Made by a program: the position numbers and the translations under genes
NCBI GenBank assembly: GCA_947168855.1
Contig: CAMVNO010000002.1
Span: 232,752-296,751 of the forward strand
Length of the DNA: 64,000 bases
Direction: 5' to 3'
DNA from: an uncultured Clostridia bacterium
GTDB taxonomy: Bacteria > Bacillota > Clostridia > Christensenellales > CAG-138
Notes under the pieces: model-generated
Database searches by the model: none
Told to the model about the DNA's origin: nothing
Seen by the model: only the letters and a program-made list of their open reading frames with translations
Shown: piece by piece, positions 21,701 to 27,437 of the stretch
Numbering within the stretch: the stretch's first letter is position 1
Layout: each line of letters opens with the position of its first letter

Positions 21701-22745
21701 ACCGATTTCTCCCGCCGAGTATTCGGTGACGTTCGAGAACAACACCGAAATCGGCACGGCGACGATCCGCATTACGGGCAACGAGATCAACTACACCGGT
21801 ACGGCGACCGGCACGTTCGAGATCCTCGGCGCGCCCGAACCGAAGTTCGCCACGCACAGTCTCGTCCTGTCCGGTCAGATCGGCGTGAACTTCTTTATGG
21901 ATCTGCGCGCGCTGTCCGATGCGGAACGGGTCGGCACCTATATGACCTTTGCGATCAGCGGCGCGGGCAGCGTGCCTTCGGAGCCGGTGTACTTTGACGA
22001 GAGCATGATGAACAGCGACGCGCTGTATCATCAGTTCACCTGCTACGTCAATGCCATCCAGATGGCGGATACGATCACCGCGACGTATCACTGGTTCGAG
22101 GACGGCGAGGAAAAGACGGTGTCCGAGGATTACTCCATCAAGCAGTATATCAGCGCGTTCGATGCAAAGAAGGAATCCTTCGACGATACAACGGTCGCGC
22201 TGGTGCATGCGCTTGCGGACTACGGACATTATGTGCAGATCTTCCTCGACGCAAACAATGACCGTTGGAGCGTCGGCACGGACTACGCGGAGATGGACCT
22301 GCACTTTGAGAACAGCTACAACATCAACACGATCAAGGCGGCGGTTGCGGGCTATGAGATCGTGAAAGACGATCAAACGAACGGGGACCTGACGGCGATG
22401 ACTTGCTCGCTCGTTTTGGACAGCGAAACCGCGATCAAGGTGTATTTCAAGCCGTCCGGCGACTATACCGGAACGCCGACGGTGACGGTTGACGGCAATG
22501 AATACACGGCAACCAAGACCGGCGGGAAGTATGTGGTCGTGATCCCGAAAATCTCCGCGCATCAGCTGATCAATCCGCATACGATCGTGTTTACAACGAC
22601 AAACGGCACGGCGACGGTCACGGTCTCGGCGCTGTCGTATGTGAAAGGCGCTTTGAACTACTATTCGGACGCCGATTCGCAGAATGCGATGGCGGCGATC
22701 TACGCCTATTCCAAAGCCGCACAGGACTTCATAGCTGCTCATTGA
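15729..22745 (+). CDS. Giant secreted protein: beta-helix, lipase-like domain, Ig-like repeats
   Basis: 2,338 residues from the ATG at 15729 (GGAGGAGG just upstream); an ATG 60 bp earlier is less likely because the signal peptide MKRKLTAWLLILCMAIGLLP starts here. Residues about 130-400 form a right-handed beta-helix with recurring NGGGGI, YGGGIWVHGG and NGGGVYLGG turns. Residues about 540-800 look like an alpha/beta hydrolase with the elbow VMGFSRAGAT (near 700) and a later His/Asp-rich stretch. Further on are Ig-like modules, a CHB_HEX_C-like segment (IWYTTNGLTPGLT, about 1765-1850), an MBG-like module (about 1957-2035) and a C-terminal domain beginning SLVLSGQIGVNFFMDL. No LPXTG or S-layer motif is visible. 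It is probably a secreted adhesin or hydrolase. Confidence 0.85.
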   Translation: MKRKLTAWLLILCMAIGLLPVTAAADTDAYIGKVSMLNGGTKYYTSVSELANYVKDLSDRSFTIDMLADWDNARLCIPSKAWATLNMHGHLYNRGLREAESDGEVIWVGSDAKLTINGYSTSDERNVEHTVGVYHDWRREGRADLNKTFRGGVIAGGYSTNGGGGIDVKSNCELTLNDVTIAGCRSEQSGGTDGYGGGIWVHGGINEAGTVIMNLTTITGCYAYNSGGGLYQSNHNKFYMEMNQSHIDGNYCYSNGGGVYLGGASITLKGDRGSYISSNRTGGGKNQNGGGIYVNNDEVSVSGLIIADNLAYNGGGVFCDDKKITLSDCDIRDNYAFHCGGGVYIRNNSDAIDSCSIGDNESRNEGGGVYVESGVKKGFAVTGSTQIAGNRSGNLYLENGARVNFVLTKGAYVCLQYRDMPSSYQMVTEGEAGDTVKTTDCIRFLESDVSGYHFTFNPAPDQRKIYLVKDGYSDSTVGASYTPLTPIEISAEEATAAAKMPVPNYTVEGESGRAYDLYRGYYRYQSIEDPTANNTAVFYYSDGYFDASPAKYNAHLATMSTAMAQAGMYLQNMDYPYKHAAIRQLMTDIGVPEENVYVNAYNLQKPGTDTIGVAIGSKKLRDRAGDETGCILIPVVVRGGGYEAEWASNMTLGSGAERDGEAQGFSEAADQVKEEIETYLDRYDLRGALNEGRIKFWVMGFSRAGATANITSKRLVEDYCCGGYQDLYNNQVVAYCIEAPQGGTDKAEKLPSLSEQYDCIHNVINFADIVPLVGPSEMGFKRYGVDHFVPGTEIGRIRYTVTTPERAGSYSGVTTVTAQHDNDPIETKTSDYEALREQMLPQLRSMDSDIVFDDYFHLTEMNFISDPMFEEAGSYEPNEEWFIRSFLSVFQSASLTSRDKWAVEKVEINGTTYNTMQQALRETCALVFGMDESRMQQFINKATRMASTISYVPLKSYEYGMIEIWDDVIGDWHTLSGATKQSYISFIWDRLRATGAFQYLDEDDVRKLRNNFPTLLERILNYTDWDYAHTHVSCSDYSNMIWTGTFAANAGKILSNHYPEVDIAWQRAADSFYNGEVFDERNREYKISLPDHIDAPGAFYTVTDEQGTHLEQINTSAVVDLEGEQRLILDVPELNGEAIYYSLNGGDWELFRGWIDLPLNEGEAFTSYYIRTYARWYDRNSQTTVYQVKLLSGKQPVTVITQIDGESGVEEKAEIAQYASGETVALHADVPSGTFFLKWNIQTQSGRYVTNKLIPDPEQQKQTDVTFVMPEAGKGDFPIDYELTCTASYGERIGEIDIRLKDKDGHAEDNPTAGEPLPYWFNAVWNGTGHLYAGEWYLHTEDGSKILWDRDIPACNHTVYSAVITIPEEQTMLFEDDLVVTYNYSYGATYTYSLDPATRSVIFEITFPETGYESDEFEPDLSSVFTLTIEQWNKNRTEPTKAAEDRVIRLLKGHSITIYPSSIDNMAFDGWDSWTEAFQGMDIEVQSPGDGTGRIILHAGTNAPDTASLTCRYVPLISRVEITVGPQNGADDWIPTAAERADHQITQVMVTCGKIYEVCPVYDGVSFFRLIMSPNGIRIRDENGNNILVYNYDTVYTATVDYLGHSDPMRVLRYDLYEPEDFFVNGDYRLTEDAVILINGRSADIANDAGTTATLAFPKTESGPVKLTGYERPAEVIEVPHGSSRDVVKYEYLPQTLPITVDNGSFTEASVIWNSIEPDPDPYPATLDEIVCTAEGHLSLPFGVDSNGIDTSFSVRVIVKEADACVAPAASVPSGTYPAAIDVILSTETADAAIWYTTNGLTPGLTETYAYEEPIHITPDMVNEQGEFVIRAYVWKNKLNDSPESVFVYQFTDRIVPPEGDTLAYRGEPQIGVKASPFYTLIAPDGSEVEIDDEGNAAATNAGVYTVTAHIADGYIWKIGETEPQAMPGEPDESGTVPVEWVTEDITTDEDQTITFTIEKASLEDAIVTAEDMVYTGEPLTPEVTVSLGDAPISPAEYSVTFENNTEIGTATIRITGNEINYTGTATGTFEILGAPEPKFATHSLVLSGQIGVNFFMDLRALSDAERVGTYMTFAISGAGSVPSEPVYFDESMMNSDALYHQFTCYVNAIQMADTITATYHWFEDGEEKTVSEDYSIKQYISAFDAKKESFDDTTVALVHALADYGHYVQIFLDANNDRWSVGTDYAEMDLHFENSYNINTIKAAVAGYEIVKDDQTNGDLTAMTCSLVLDSETAIKVYFKPSGDYTGTPTVTVDGNEYTATKTGGKYVVVIPKISAHQLINPHTIVFTTTNGTATVTVSALSYVKGALNYYSDADSQNAMAAIYAYSKAAQDFIAAH

Positions 22746-22761
22746 GAGGGGAGGTACGAAC

Positions 22762-22860
22762 ATGGAACCATACGAACGTGCAGAAATGGAAATCATCATC
22801 CTTGAAAACGTCGACGTGATCACGGGCAGCTGCGACGCCGAGACGCCGGACATCCCGTAA
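22762..22860 (+). CDS. Short peptide (32 aa), DVITxS-type
   Basis: A 32-residue ORF with a good site (GAGGGGAGG) 16 bp after the giant gene. It begins MEPYERAEMEII and contains ENVDVITGSC, with a short acidic tail. The second peptide at 22,960 has the same plan (MEYIKPEMVII then GDVLTNS). I recall similar small proteins, with a YxxPxM start and a DVITxS core, scattered in Clostridia genomes without known function. The pairing and the conserved core suggest a precursor or signal peptide rather than a random ORF. There is no modification enzyme next to it; a protease pseudogene lies downstream. Confidence 0.6.
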   Translation: MEPYERAEMEIIILENVDVITGSCDAETPDIP

Positions 22861-22959
22861 AACCAAAAACGCACAGGGGCGAAGCCATCAACGTCGCGAA
22901 AGCGATTTATCTGTACAACCGGACCGTAGTTGCATTCTTTGATGCAGAGGGATGAAGCC

Positions 22960-23076
22960 ATGGAGTATATCAAACCCGAAATGGTGATCATCCGCTTCGA
23001 GCAGGGTGACGTTCTGACAAACAGCTATGAGCTGCCGATCATCCCCGCAAACGAGGATGGTTCCGCAGATCTTTGA
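22960..23076 (+). CDS. Short peptide (38 aa), paralogue of the preceding one
   Basis: A 38-residue ORF preceded by GCAGAGGGA. It aligns with the 32-residue peptide over EMxIIxxExxDVxTxS and ends in an acidic SADL tail. Cys is replaced by Tyr after the core Ser. It stops 62 bp before the start of a lipoprotein signal belonging to a degraded papain-like protease. Function is unknown; a role as substrate of the original protease is speculation. Confidence 0.6.
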   Translation: MEYIKPEMVIIRFEQGDVLTNSYELPIIPANEDGSADL

Positions 23077-23138
23077 ACCAAGCAAGGAAAAAAGAAATTG
23101 CCCGAGCAAAGCGTCGGAAATAAAAAAGGAGCACGACC

Positions 23139-23981
23139 ATGAGAAGAATGACGGCTTGTTTTCTGCTGATCGCAATGCTGCTCTGTGCATGTGCACCGAT
23201 CGTAAGACGGATCTAGGCTGCAAAACAGCCGGCACCGCAGACCGAAGCGACCGAGGCGCCGGAGGTACCGACCGAGGCGACGGAGGAACCGACCGAGACG
23301 CCCGCATCCGAACCGACGATCGAACCGACGTCCGAACCCGAGCCGGAGCATGTTGAACCCGAGCTGGATTACAGCGAACGCTGGCGGGAACGTCCGATCC
23401 CGGAAAGCTTCGACCTTCGCAGCGTGGACACCGACGGCGACGGCGTCGGCGACCGCTGCTACGTCACGCCGATCCGGGCACAGCATCCGTTAGGCACCTG
23501 CTGGGGCTTTGCCTCGATCGCAGCCGCCGAGATCAGCATCCTGGGCTCGGTTCTGAAGGACGATCCGGATGCGTGGAAAACGCTGGACCTTTCGGAAAAG
23601 CAGCTCGCGTATTTCTCGCATCTGGCGATCAACGATCCCTCCCATCCGCAAAACGGCGAGGGCTATATCGTGAACGATCCGACCGATTCGCAGCAGGTAT
23701 ATACCGCCGGCTCGCCGATCCTTGCGACGAACGCGTTTGCGCAGGGCATCGGACCGTCCTATGAGCATTCGGAAGACGTCGGGACGCTGTTTGAGTACCA
23801 CGGCGCCGGAGAAAGCGTCATCGACCGGTATCTGGACGGCGCATACCGGCATTTCAGCTACGACGACAAAGACGACTGGACGATCCCGGAGGAATACCGC
23901 TTCCATCAGGATTTCATCCTCGTGGATTCGCACATCCTGCCGACGCCCGCAGAGCGCGACGAAAAGAACGAGTACCATTAG
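23139..23981 (+). pseudogene. Papain-like (C1) protease lipoprotein, broken
   Basis: From the ATG at 23139 (AAAAAAGGA upstream) a lipoprotein-like signal MRRMTACFLLIAMLLCAC is read, followed in frame by TAG at 23214. The same frame continues open through a Thr/Glu/Pro-rich linker into the papain-family start: IPESFDLRS, then PIRAQHPLGTCWGFASIAAAE with the oxyanion Gln and catalytic Cys. The frame ends at 23,981 before any catalytic His or Asn, so only the N-terminal part of the peptidase survives. Immediately beyond lies an IS fragment on the other strand, which probably removed the 3' end. Nonsense mutation plus truncation make this a pseudogene unless the TAG is an assembly error. Confidence 0.85.
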
Positions 23982-24008
23982 GTGTGTCTGAGCATGTGTG
24001 CAGTGATC

Positions 24009-24134
24009 GTACACCGGATCGTTTTCGTCGATCATTTTCGCAACATTCAGAGGCATAACCACTTGATTCCCGATCATTTTCATTGTACAATTAACCTGCT
24101 TTCTGTGTGGTTTTTGTGGTAAATTAATTATACA
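24009..24134 (-). mobile_element. IS transposase 5' remnant
   Basis: On the minus strand an ATG at 24083 reads MKMIGNQVVMPLNVAKMIDE then NDPVY, which resembles the N-terminus of IS1182/IS5-type DDE transposases. Similarity stops at about 24,009, where the sequence runs into the truncated protease. The region upstream to 24134 is AT-rich and may be the IS end. Only about 125 bp remain. It sits between a protease lacking its 3' end and a regulator lacking its 5' end, the pattern expected of an IS-mediated deletion. The family assignment is from memory of the N-terminal motif. Confidence 0.55.
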
Positions 24135-24137
24135 TGA

Positions 24138-24323
24138 AAGCAGCAAACCGGGCCGCTTCGTATCGGCATCCTGCGTGCACGGAAGGAAGAGGCTGCGCTG
24201 CTCTCCGTTCCGGAGGGGAAAGCGCTGATCCAGGTCCGCGGCTTCGGGTATGAGGACGATGGATCTCTGAAGGAAAACCACCGCGTGATCCTGCGGCCAG
24301 ACAGGATACGTTTGCTGCTTTGA
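24138..24323 (+). pseudogene. GntR-family regulator remnant (UTRA-domain C-terminus)
   Basis: A frame ending with TGA at 24321 encodes about 60 residues, including EEAALLSVPEGKALIQVRGF and KENHRVILRPDRIRLLL. This is the end of a UTRA ligand-binding domain (LLxVPxGxxLIxxxR and a closing RxDRxxxxL). There is no start and no winged-helix domain. FrlR-type GntR regulators often accompany frl genes, so this is probably the decayed regulator of the frlD/frlB locus that starts 11 bp downstream. Confidence 0.7.
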
Positions 24324-24334
24324 GAGGTGAGATC

Positions 24335-25129
24335 ATGAAACTTGCTGCGGTTGGAAGCAACTGCGTGGATTTTTATAATAATGTGGAGGGCGGAAAAGCC
24401 TATCCGGGCGGCGGTCCGGTCAACATGGCCGTCTACACCGTGCGTCTTGGCGGCGAGGCCTCCTATATCGGCCCGGTCGGGAATGATGGTTTTGGCGCGC
24501 TGATGCGCCGCGCCGTTGCCGAGAAGGGTGTGGACGTGTCGCACTTATCCGTCCACGAGGGAAAGACTGCCGTCACGCAGGTCAGTCTGATTGACGGAGA
24601 GCGCATTTTCGGCGATTACGACGAGGGCGTGCTTTCCGATTACGTGCTCTCGGAGGACGATCTTTCCTTTATCTGTACACACGATATGGTGATCTGCGAT
24701 CTTTGGGGCAAAGTGGAGGGTCAGTTTTGCGAGCTCAAGCGCCGCGGGATGCAGACCGCCTTTGACTGCGCCACGCGCCCCGAGGATGAGGCAGCGCAGA
24801 CGGCCATGCCTTTTACGGACGTACTGTTTTTCTCCAGCGACGGAAGGGATACCGGTGCGCTGCGCGAGCAAATGAGAGACTATCATGCGCGGGGACCGCG
24901 GCTGGTCGTCGCGATGCTGGGCGAGAAGGGCAGCCTCTGCTTTGACGGAGAGCGCTTCCACAGCTTCGGCATCGTCCCCTGCGAAAAGCTCGTCGACACG
25001 ATGGGCGCGGGCGACAGCTATATCGCCGGGTTCCTCTTCGGCCTTGTCGAGGGACTGCCGCTGGAGGACTGTATGGCAAAAGGCGCAGCAAACGCTGCCG
25101 TGACGCTGGGCTATTTCGGCGGATGGTAA
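24335..25129 (+). CDS. frlD: Fructoselysine 6-kinase (PfkB family)
   Basis: 264 residues from the ATG at 24335 (GAGAGGTGAG upstream). It phosphorylates fructoselysine, an Amadori product, at C6. The PfkB signatures are present: PGGGPVNMAVYTVRLGG near the N-terminus and DTMGAGDSYIAGFLFG at the C-terminus, with the catalytic Asp in GAGD. GSNCVDFYN, VFGDY-like RIFGDYDEGVLSDYVLSEDD and the final YFGGW closely parallel E. coli FrlD (DNCVDIYP, VFGDYTEGVMADFALSEED, YHGAW). The partner deglycase frlB is 234 bp downstream with an esterase remnant between. The gene appears intact although both flanks are degraded. Confidence 0.88.
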   Translation: MKLAAVGSNCVDFYNNVEGGKAYPGGGPVNMAVYTVRLGGEASYIGPVGNDGFGALMRRAVAEKGVDVSHLSVHEGKTAVTQVSLIDGERIFGDYDEGVLSDYVLSEDDLSFICTHDMVICDLWGKVEGQFCELKRRGMQTAFDCATRPEDEAAQTAMPFTDVLFFSSDGRDTGALREQMRDYHARGPRLVVAMLGEKGSLCFDGERFHSFGIVPCEKLVDTMGAGDSYIAGFLFGLVEGLPLEDCMAKGAANAAVTLGYFGGW

Positions 25130-25130
25130 A

Positions 25131-25352
25131 GCCGCCGCACAGGCTGACCGGCCGCGGCTGATTCAGCTCTGCGGCACGAAGGACTTCCTTTACGAGCATA
25201 ACCGGCGCTTCCGTCTCGCGGCGGAGGAGGCCGGATACGGACACTGCTATGGCGAGGGACCCGGCGAGCACGCCCGGCCATACTGGGATCGGGCTATCCA
25301 GACCGCGCTCCGTTTCTTCCTCGGACTGGAGACGGACGGAGAATTCTATTAA
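25131..25352 (+). pseudogene. Esterase remnant (EstA/esterase D C-terminus)
   Basis: A frame ending with TAA at 25350 encodes about 73 residues: LIQLCGTKDFLYEHNRRFR, GYGHCYGEGPGEHARPYWDR and ALRFFLGLE. This resembles the last third of tributyrin-esterase-type serine hydrolases (CGTEDFLY; EGPGxHxWxYWD), including the catalytic Asp and His regions but with no nucleophile domain. There is no start codon; the frame emerges at the frlD stop. It is a leftover of a once longer operon or of recombination between frlD and frlB. Confidence 0.65.
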
Positions 25353-25363
25353 GGAGTCGTACT

Positions 25364-26428
25364 ATGAGTTTTGAAGCGAAAAAATGGCAGGAGACAGAGG
25401 GTCCTTGCCTGCGCAATTTTGATGAAAAGGAAGCGATTGAGAGCGTGCAGGGCGCTCTGGCGCTCCGTCCCCAGATCGAGGCGGTTATCGACCGAATCTG
25501 GGAGGAAGGCTTTGACGGGATCTATTTTATCGGCATCGGCGGCACCTATGCTTCCGCCATGCAGGTGGAGGTCTATATGCGCGGCCGCTCATCTCTGCCC
25601 ATCTATGTTGAAAACGCCGCGGAGTTTCTCACCACCGGCAACCGCCGCTTTACCGAACGGTCCGTGGTCATTTATTCCTCGGTTTCCGGCAACACCAAGG
25701 AGATGGTGCAGCTCGTCGAGCGCGTCCGGGAAATCGGAGGCAAGATCTTCGCCTTTATCGACACGCCGGGTTCGACACTAACTGCGCCGGACAAGCAGGA
25801 TTATCTGATCCTCTATCCGAAGAACGAGCAGCTGAAGTTCTATATGGTCGCAAACTATCTCATGTACAAAAACGGCGAGTTCGCCGCCTATGAGGAGTAC
25901 AACTGCGAGATCGAGGCCCATCTCGCCCTCGCGCTGGCAGAGGTAGAAAAGGCTGCGGACGCCTGGGCATATGAGTACGCGAAAAAGACGGTCGCTTTCC
26001 ACCGCGAGCGGCCCGATCTGCCGCACTACTTCATCGGCTCGGGCAACCAGTACGGAGCCACCTACTCCTACGCCATGTGCTACTGGGAAGAGCAGATGTG
26101 GATCCGCACCAAGTCTATCAGCTGTCAGGAGTTCTTCCACGGCATGCAGGAGATCATCGTCGCCGACACACCCGTTACGCTCTTCATCGGCGAGGACGAA
26201 CAGCGCCCGCTTGCAGAACGCGTCGCGCGCTTTCTGCCTCGTGTCTGCGCCAACTACACGATCATCGACACGGCCGAGCTGGAGCTGGAGGGAATTCGAA
26301 AGGAGTTCCGCGGCAGCATCTCGCATCTCGTGATGCACGCGGTCAACAATCGCGTGGACGCCTATATGGAGCTGTTCCTGCGTCACCCGCTCTCGATCCG
26401 ACGTTACTACAGGCAGTTCGATTATTGA
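25364..26428 (+). CDS. frlB: Fructoselysine-6-phosphate deglycase (SIS domain)
   Basis: 354 residues, AAGGAG 7 bp before the ATG. FrlB splits fructoselysine 6-phosphate into glucose 6-phosphate and lysine. Two SIS domains are visible. The first (about 45-180) has FIGIGGTYASAMQVE and a phosphosugar-binding VIYSSVSGNTKEMVQ. The second (about 215-340) has YFIGSGNQYGATYSYAMCYWEEQMWI and ISCQEFFHGMQE. The C-terminus RHPLSIRRYYRQFDY fits the family. With frlD it forms a minimal Amadori-product pathway. No frl transporter is seen in the window, so uptake must be encoded elsewhere or has been lost. Confidence 0.87.
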   Translation: MSFEAKKWQETEGPCLRNFDEKEAIESVQGALALRPQIEAVIDRIWEEGFDGIYFIGIGGTYASAMQVEVYMRGRSSLPIYVENAAEFLTTGNRRFTERSVVIYSSVSGNTKEMVQLVERVREIGGKIFAFIDTPGSTLTAPDKQDYLILYPKNEQLKFYMVANYLMYKNGEFAAYEEYNCEIEAHLALALAEVEKAADAWAYEYAKKTVAFHRERPDLPHYFIGSGNQYGATYSYAMCYWEEQMWIRTKSISCQEFFHGMQEIIVADTPVTLFIGEDEQRPLAERVARFLPRVCANYTIIDTAELELEGIRKEFRGSISHLVMHAVNNRVDAYMELFLRHPLSIRRYYRQFDY

Positions 26429-26442
26429 GCCTCACAATCAAA

Positions 26443-26490
26443 AGGGGCTGTTACAAATGCAAGAAGATTGCAGTGCAACAGCCTCTTCTT
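26443..26490. terminator. Rho-independent terminator after frlB
   Basis: Arms AGGGGCTGTT (26443-26452) and AACAGCCTCT (26477-26486) pair with one G-U, and CTTCTTT follows. It lies 15 bp after the frlB stop and also faces the integrase remnant, so it may work in both directions. Confidence 0.6.
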
Positions 26491-26502
26491 TGCATGGGCC
26501 CT

Positions 26503-26703
26503 TCACTGTATTGTAGTTAGGAATTGCCTTGTTTCGATCATCTCATCCAAGTGCTCATTCAGGGCATAAACCGCCTGATCTTCTTTGAACTTGGTTAGGT
26601 GGGTATAGATGGAAAGCGTTACCTCGATATCTTCGTGACCGAGGAATCGCTGTGCTGATTTGACATCGACTTCCGCATCAAACAGCATGGTATATGAGGT
26701 CAA
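26503..26703 (-). pseudogene. Tyrosine integrase C-terminal remnant
   Basis: Encodes about 66 residues: TMLFDAEVDVKSAQRFLGHE then DIEVTLSIYTHL. This is the end of a phage-type tyrosine recombinase, including the LGH box and the catalytic Tyr of IYTHL. A stop codon lies just upstream in frame and the catalytic Arg region is missing. Its position, with only short repeats separating it from a tRNA-Arg gene, fits the relic of an element that used the tRNA 3' end as attachment site. Confidence 0.8.
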
Positions 26704-26746
26704 TATTCCTCATTGTTGCAGTTGTGTTGCAAGAATAGACAAAACA

Positions 26747-26780
26747 AAAAGCCCTAAAAACATTGTTTTTTAGGGCTTTT
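26747..26780. terminator. Terminator-like hairpin at the left edge of the repeat array
   Basis: AAAAGCCCTAAAAA pairs perfectly with TTTTTAGGGCTTTT across a short loop. It sits immediately before the first tRNA-tail repeat at 26782, the same arrangement as the hairpins inside the repeats. Confidence 0.6.
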
Positions 26781-26781
26781 A

Positions 26782-27210
26782 TGGCGTCCCCGGCGCGTTA
26801 CGGCATCGCTTATATTTAAAAGGCAGAGGAAGCGATGCCGGCGACGCGGCTAAAGCCGCGTATACGAACTGCGTTCTCATCGCGTCGAAGAGGGACACGA
26901 AAAGCCACCCGTTGAGGGTGGCTTTGGCGTCCCCGGCGCGTTACGGCATCGCTTATATTTAAAAGGCAGAGGAAGCGATGCCGGCGACGCGGCTAAAGCC
27001 GCGTATACGAACTGCGTTCTCATCGCGTCGAAGAGGGACACGAAAAGCCACCCGTTGAGGGTGGCTTTGGCGTCCCCGGCGCGTTACGGCATCGCTTATA
27101 TTTAAAAGGCAGAGGAAGCGATGCCGGCGACGCGGCTAAAGCCGCGTATACGAACTGCGTTCTCATCGCGTCGAAGAGGGACACGAAAAGCCACCCGTTG
27201 AGGGTGGCTT
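26782..27210. repeat. Three perfect 143-bp tandem repeats, each starting with the tRNA-Arg 3' end
   Basis: Units begin at 26782, 26925 and 27068, and the tRNA-Arg end itself begins at 27211, so the spacing is exactly 143 bp each time. Every unit starts with the same 16 bases as the complement of the tRNA 3' end (TGGCGTCCCCGGCGCG). It then has a 10-bp stem GGCATCGCTT/AAGCGATGCC, a second stem CGCGGCT/AGCCGCG, and a terminator hairpin AAAGCCACCC/GGGTGGCTTT. By eye the units are identical. There is no coding capacity. They look like stacked attachment-site duplications or unequal-crossover copies of the tRNA's downstream region. Confidence 0.9.
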
Positions 27211-27211
27211 T
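27186..27211 (-). terminator. tRNA-Arg terminator
   Basis: The hairpin AAAGCCACCC/GGGTGGCTTT directly abuts the encoded CCA end of tRNA-Arg on the minus strand and is followed by a U-rich tract (TTTTCGTG). Copies occur at the end of each upstream 143-bp unit. Confidence 0.7.
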
Positions 27212-27287
27212 GGCGTCCCCGGCGCGATTCGAACGCGCGGCCTTTCGCTTAGGAGGCGAATGCTCTATCCTGCTGAGCTACGGAGAC
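27211..27287 (-). tRNA. tRNA-Arg(CCT)
   Basis: 77 nt on the minus strand with encoded CCA. Acceptor arms GTCTCCG/CGGGGAC pair with one G-U. The anticodon stem TTCGC/GCGAA encloses loop CTCCTAA, giving anticodon CCT (Arg, AGG codons). The T-arm is GCGCG-TTCGAAT-CGCGC. Its 3' 16 nt recur three times downstream. tRNA-Arg 3' ends are common integration sites. Confidence 0.95.
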
Positions 27288-27437
27288 TTGTCGGAAACAT
27301 GGCTATGATACCACTTGATCAAGAGACTGTCAAGAAACGGAAGCAATGCCATGCAATCCGGAAACAGCCGACTCTTCCGGCGCGGCAGGGACGTTGCCTG
27401 AGCCGCGGGACGAAGAAGCGAGCCGGGAAGGTTCCAT

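Noticed and set aside
22861..22959. A third short peptide between the two DVITxS peptides
   Set aside because: No ATG with ribosome-binding site; the open frame through it lacks the shared motif.
18891..22991. Minus-strand open frame of 1,366 codons under the giant secreted protein
   Set aside because: Arg- and His-rich low-complexity translation, no start site, antisense to a protein with signal peptide and clear domains.
23490..24281. A 263-residue minus-strand gene
   Set aside because: It joins antisense of the protease with the IS stub; only the IS-like start (24,083 downwards) has recognisable protein sequence.
26782..27210. Possible CRISPR array
   Set aside because: The 143-bp units are identical throughout, with no variable spacers, and there are no cas genes.
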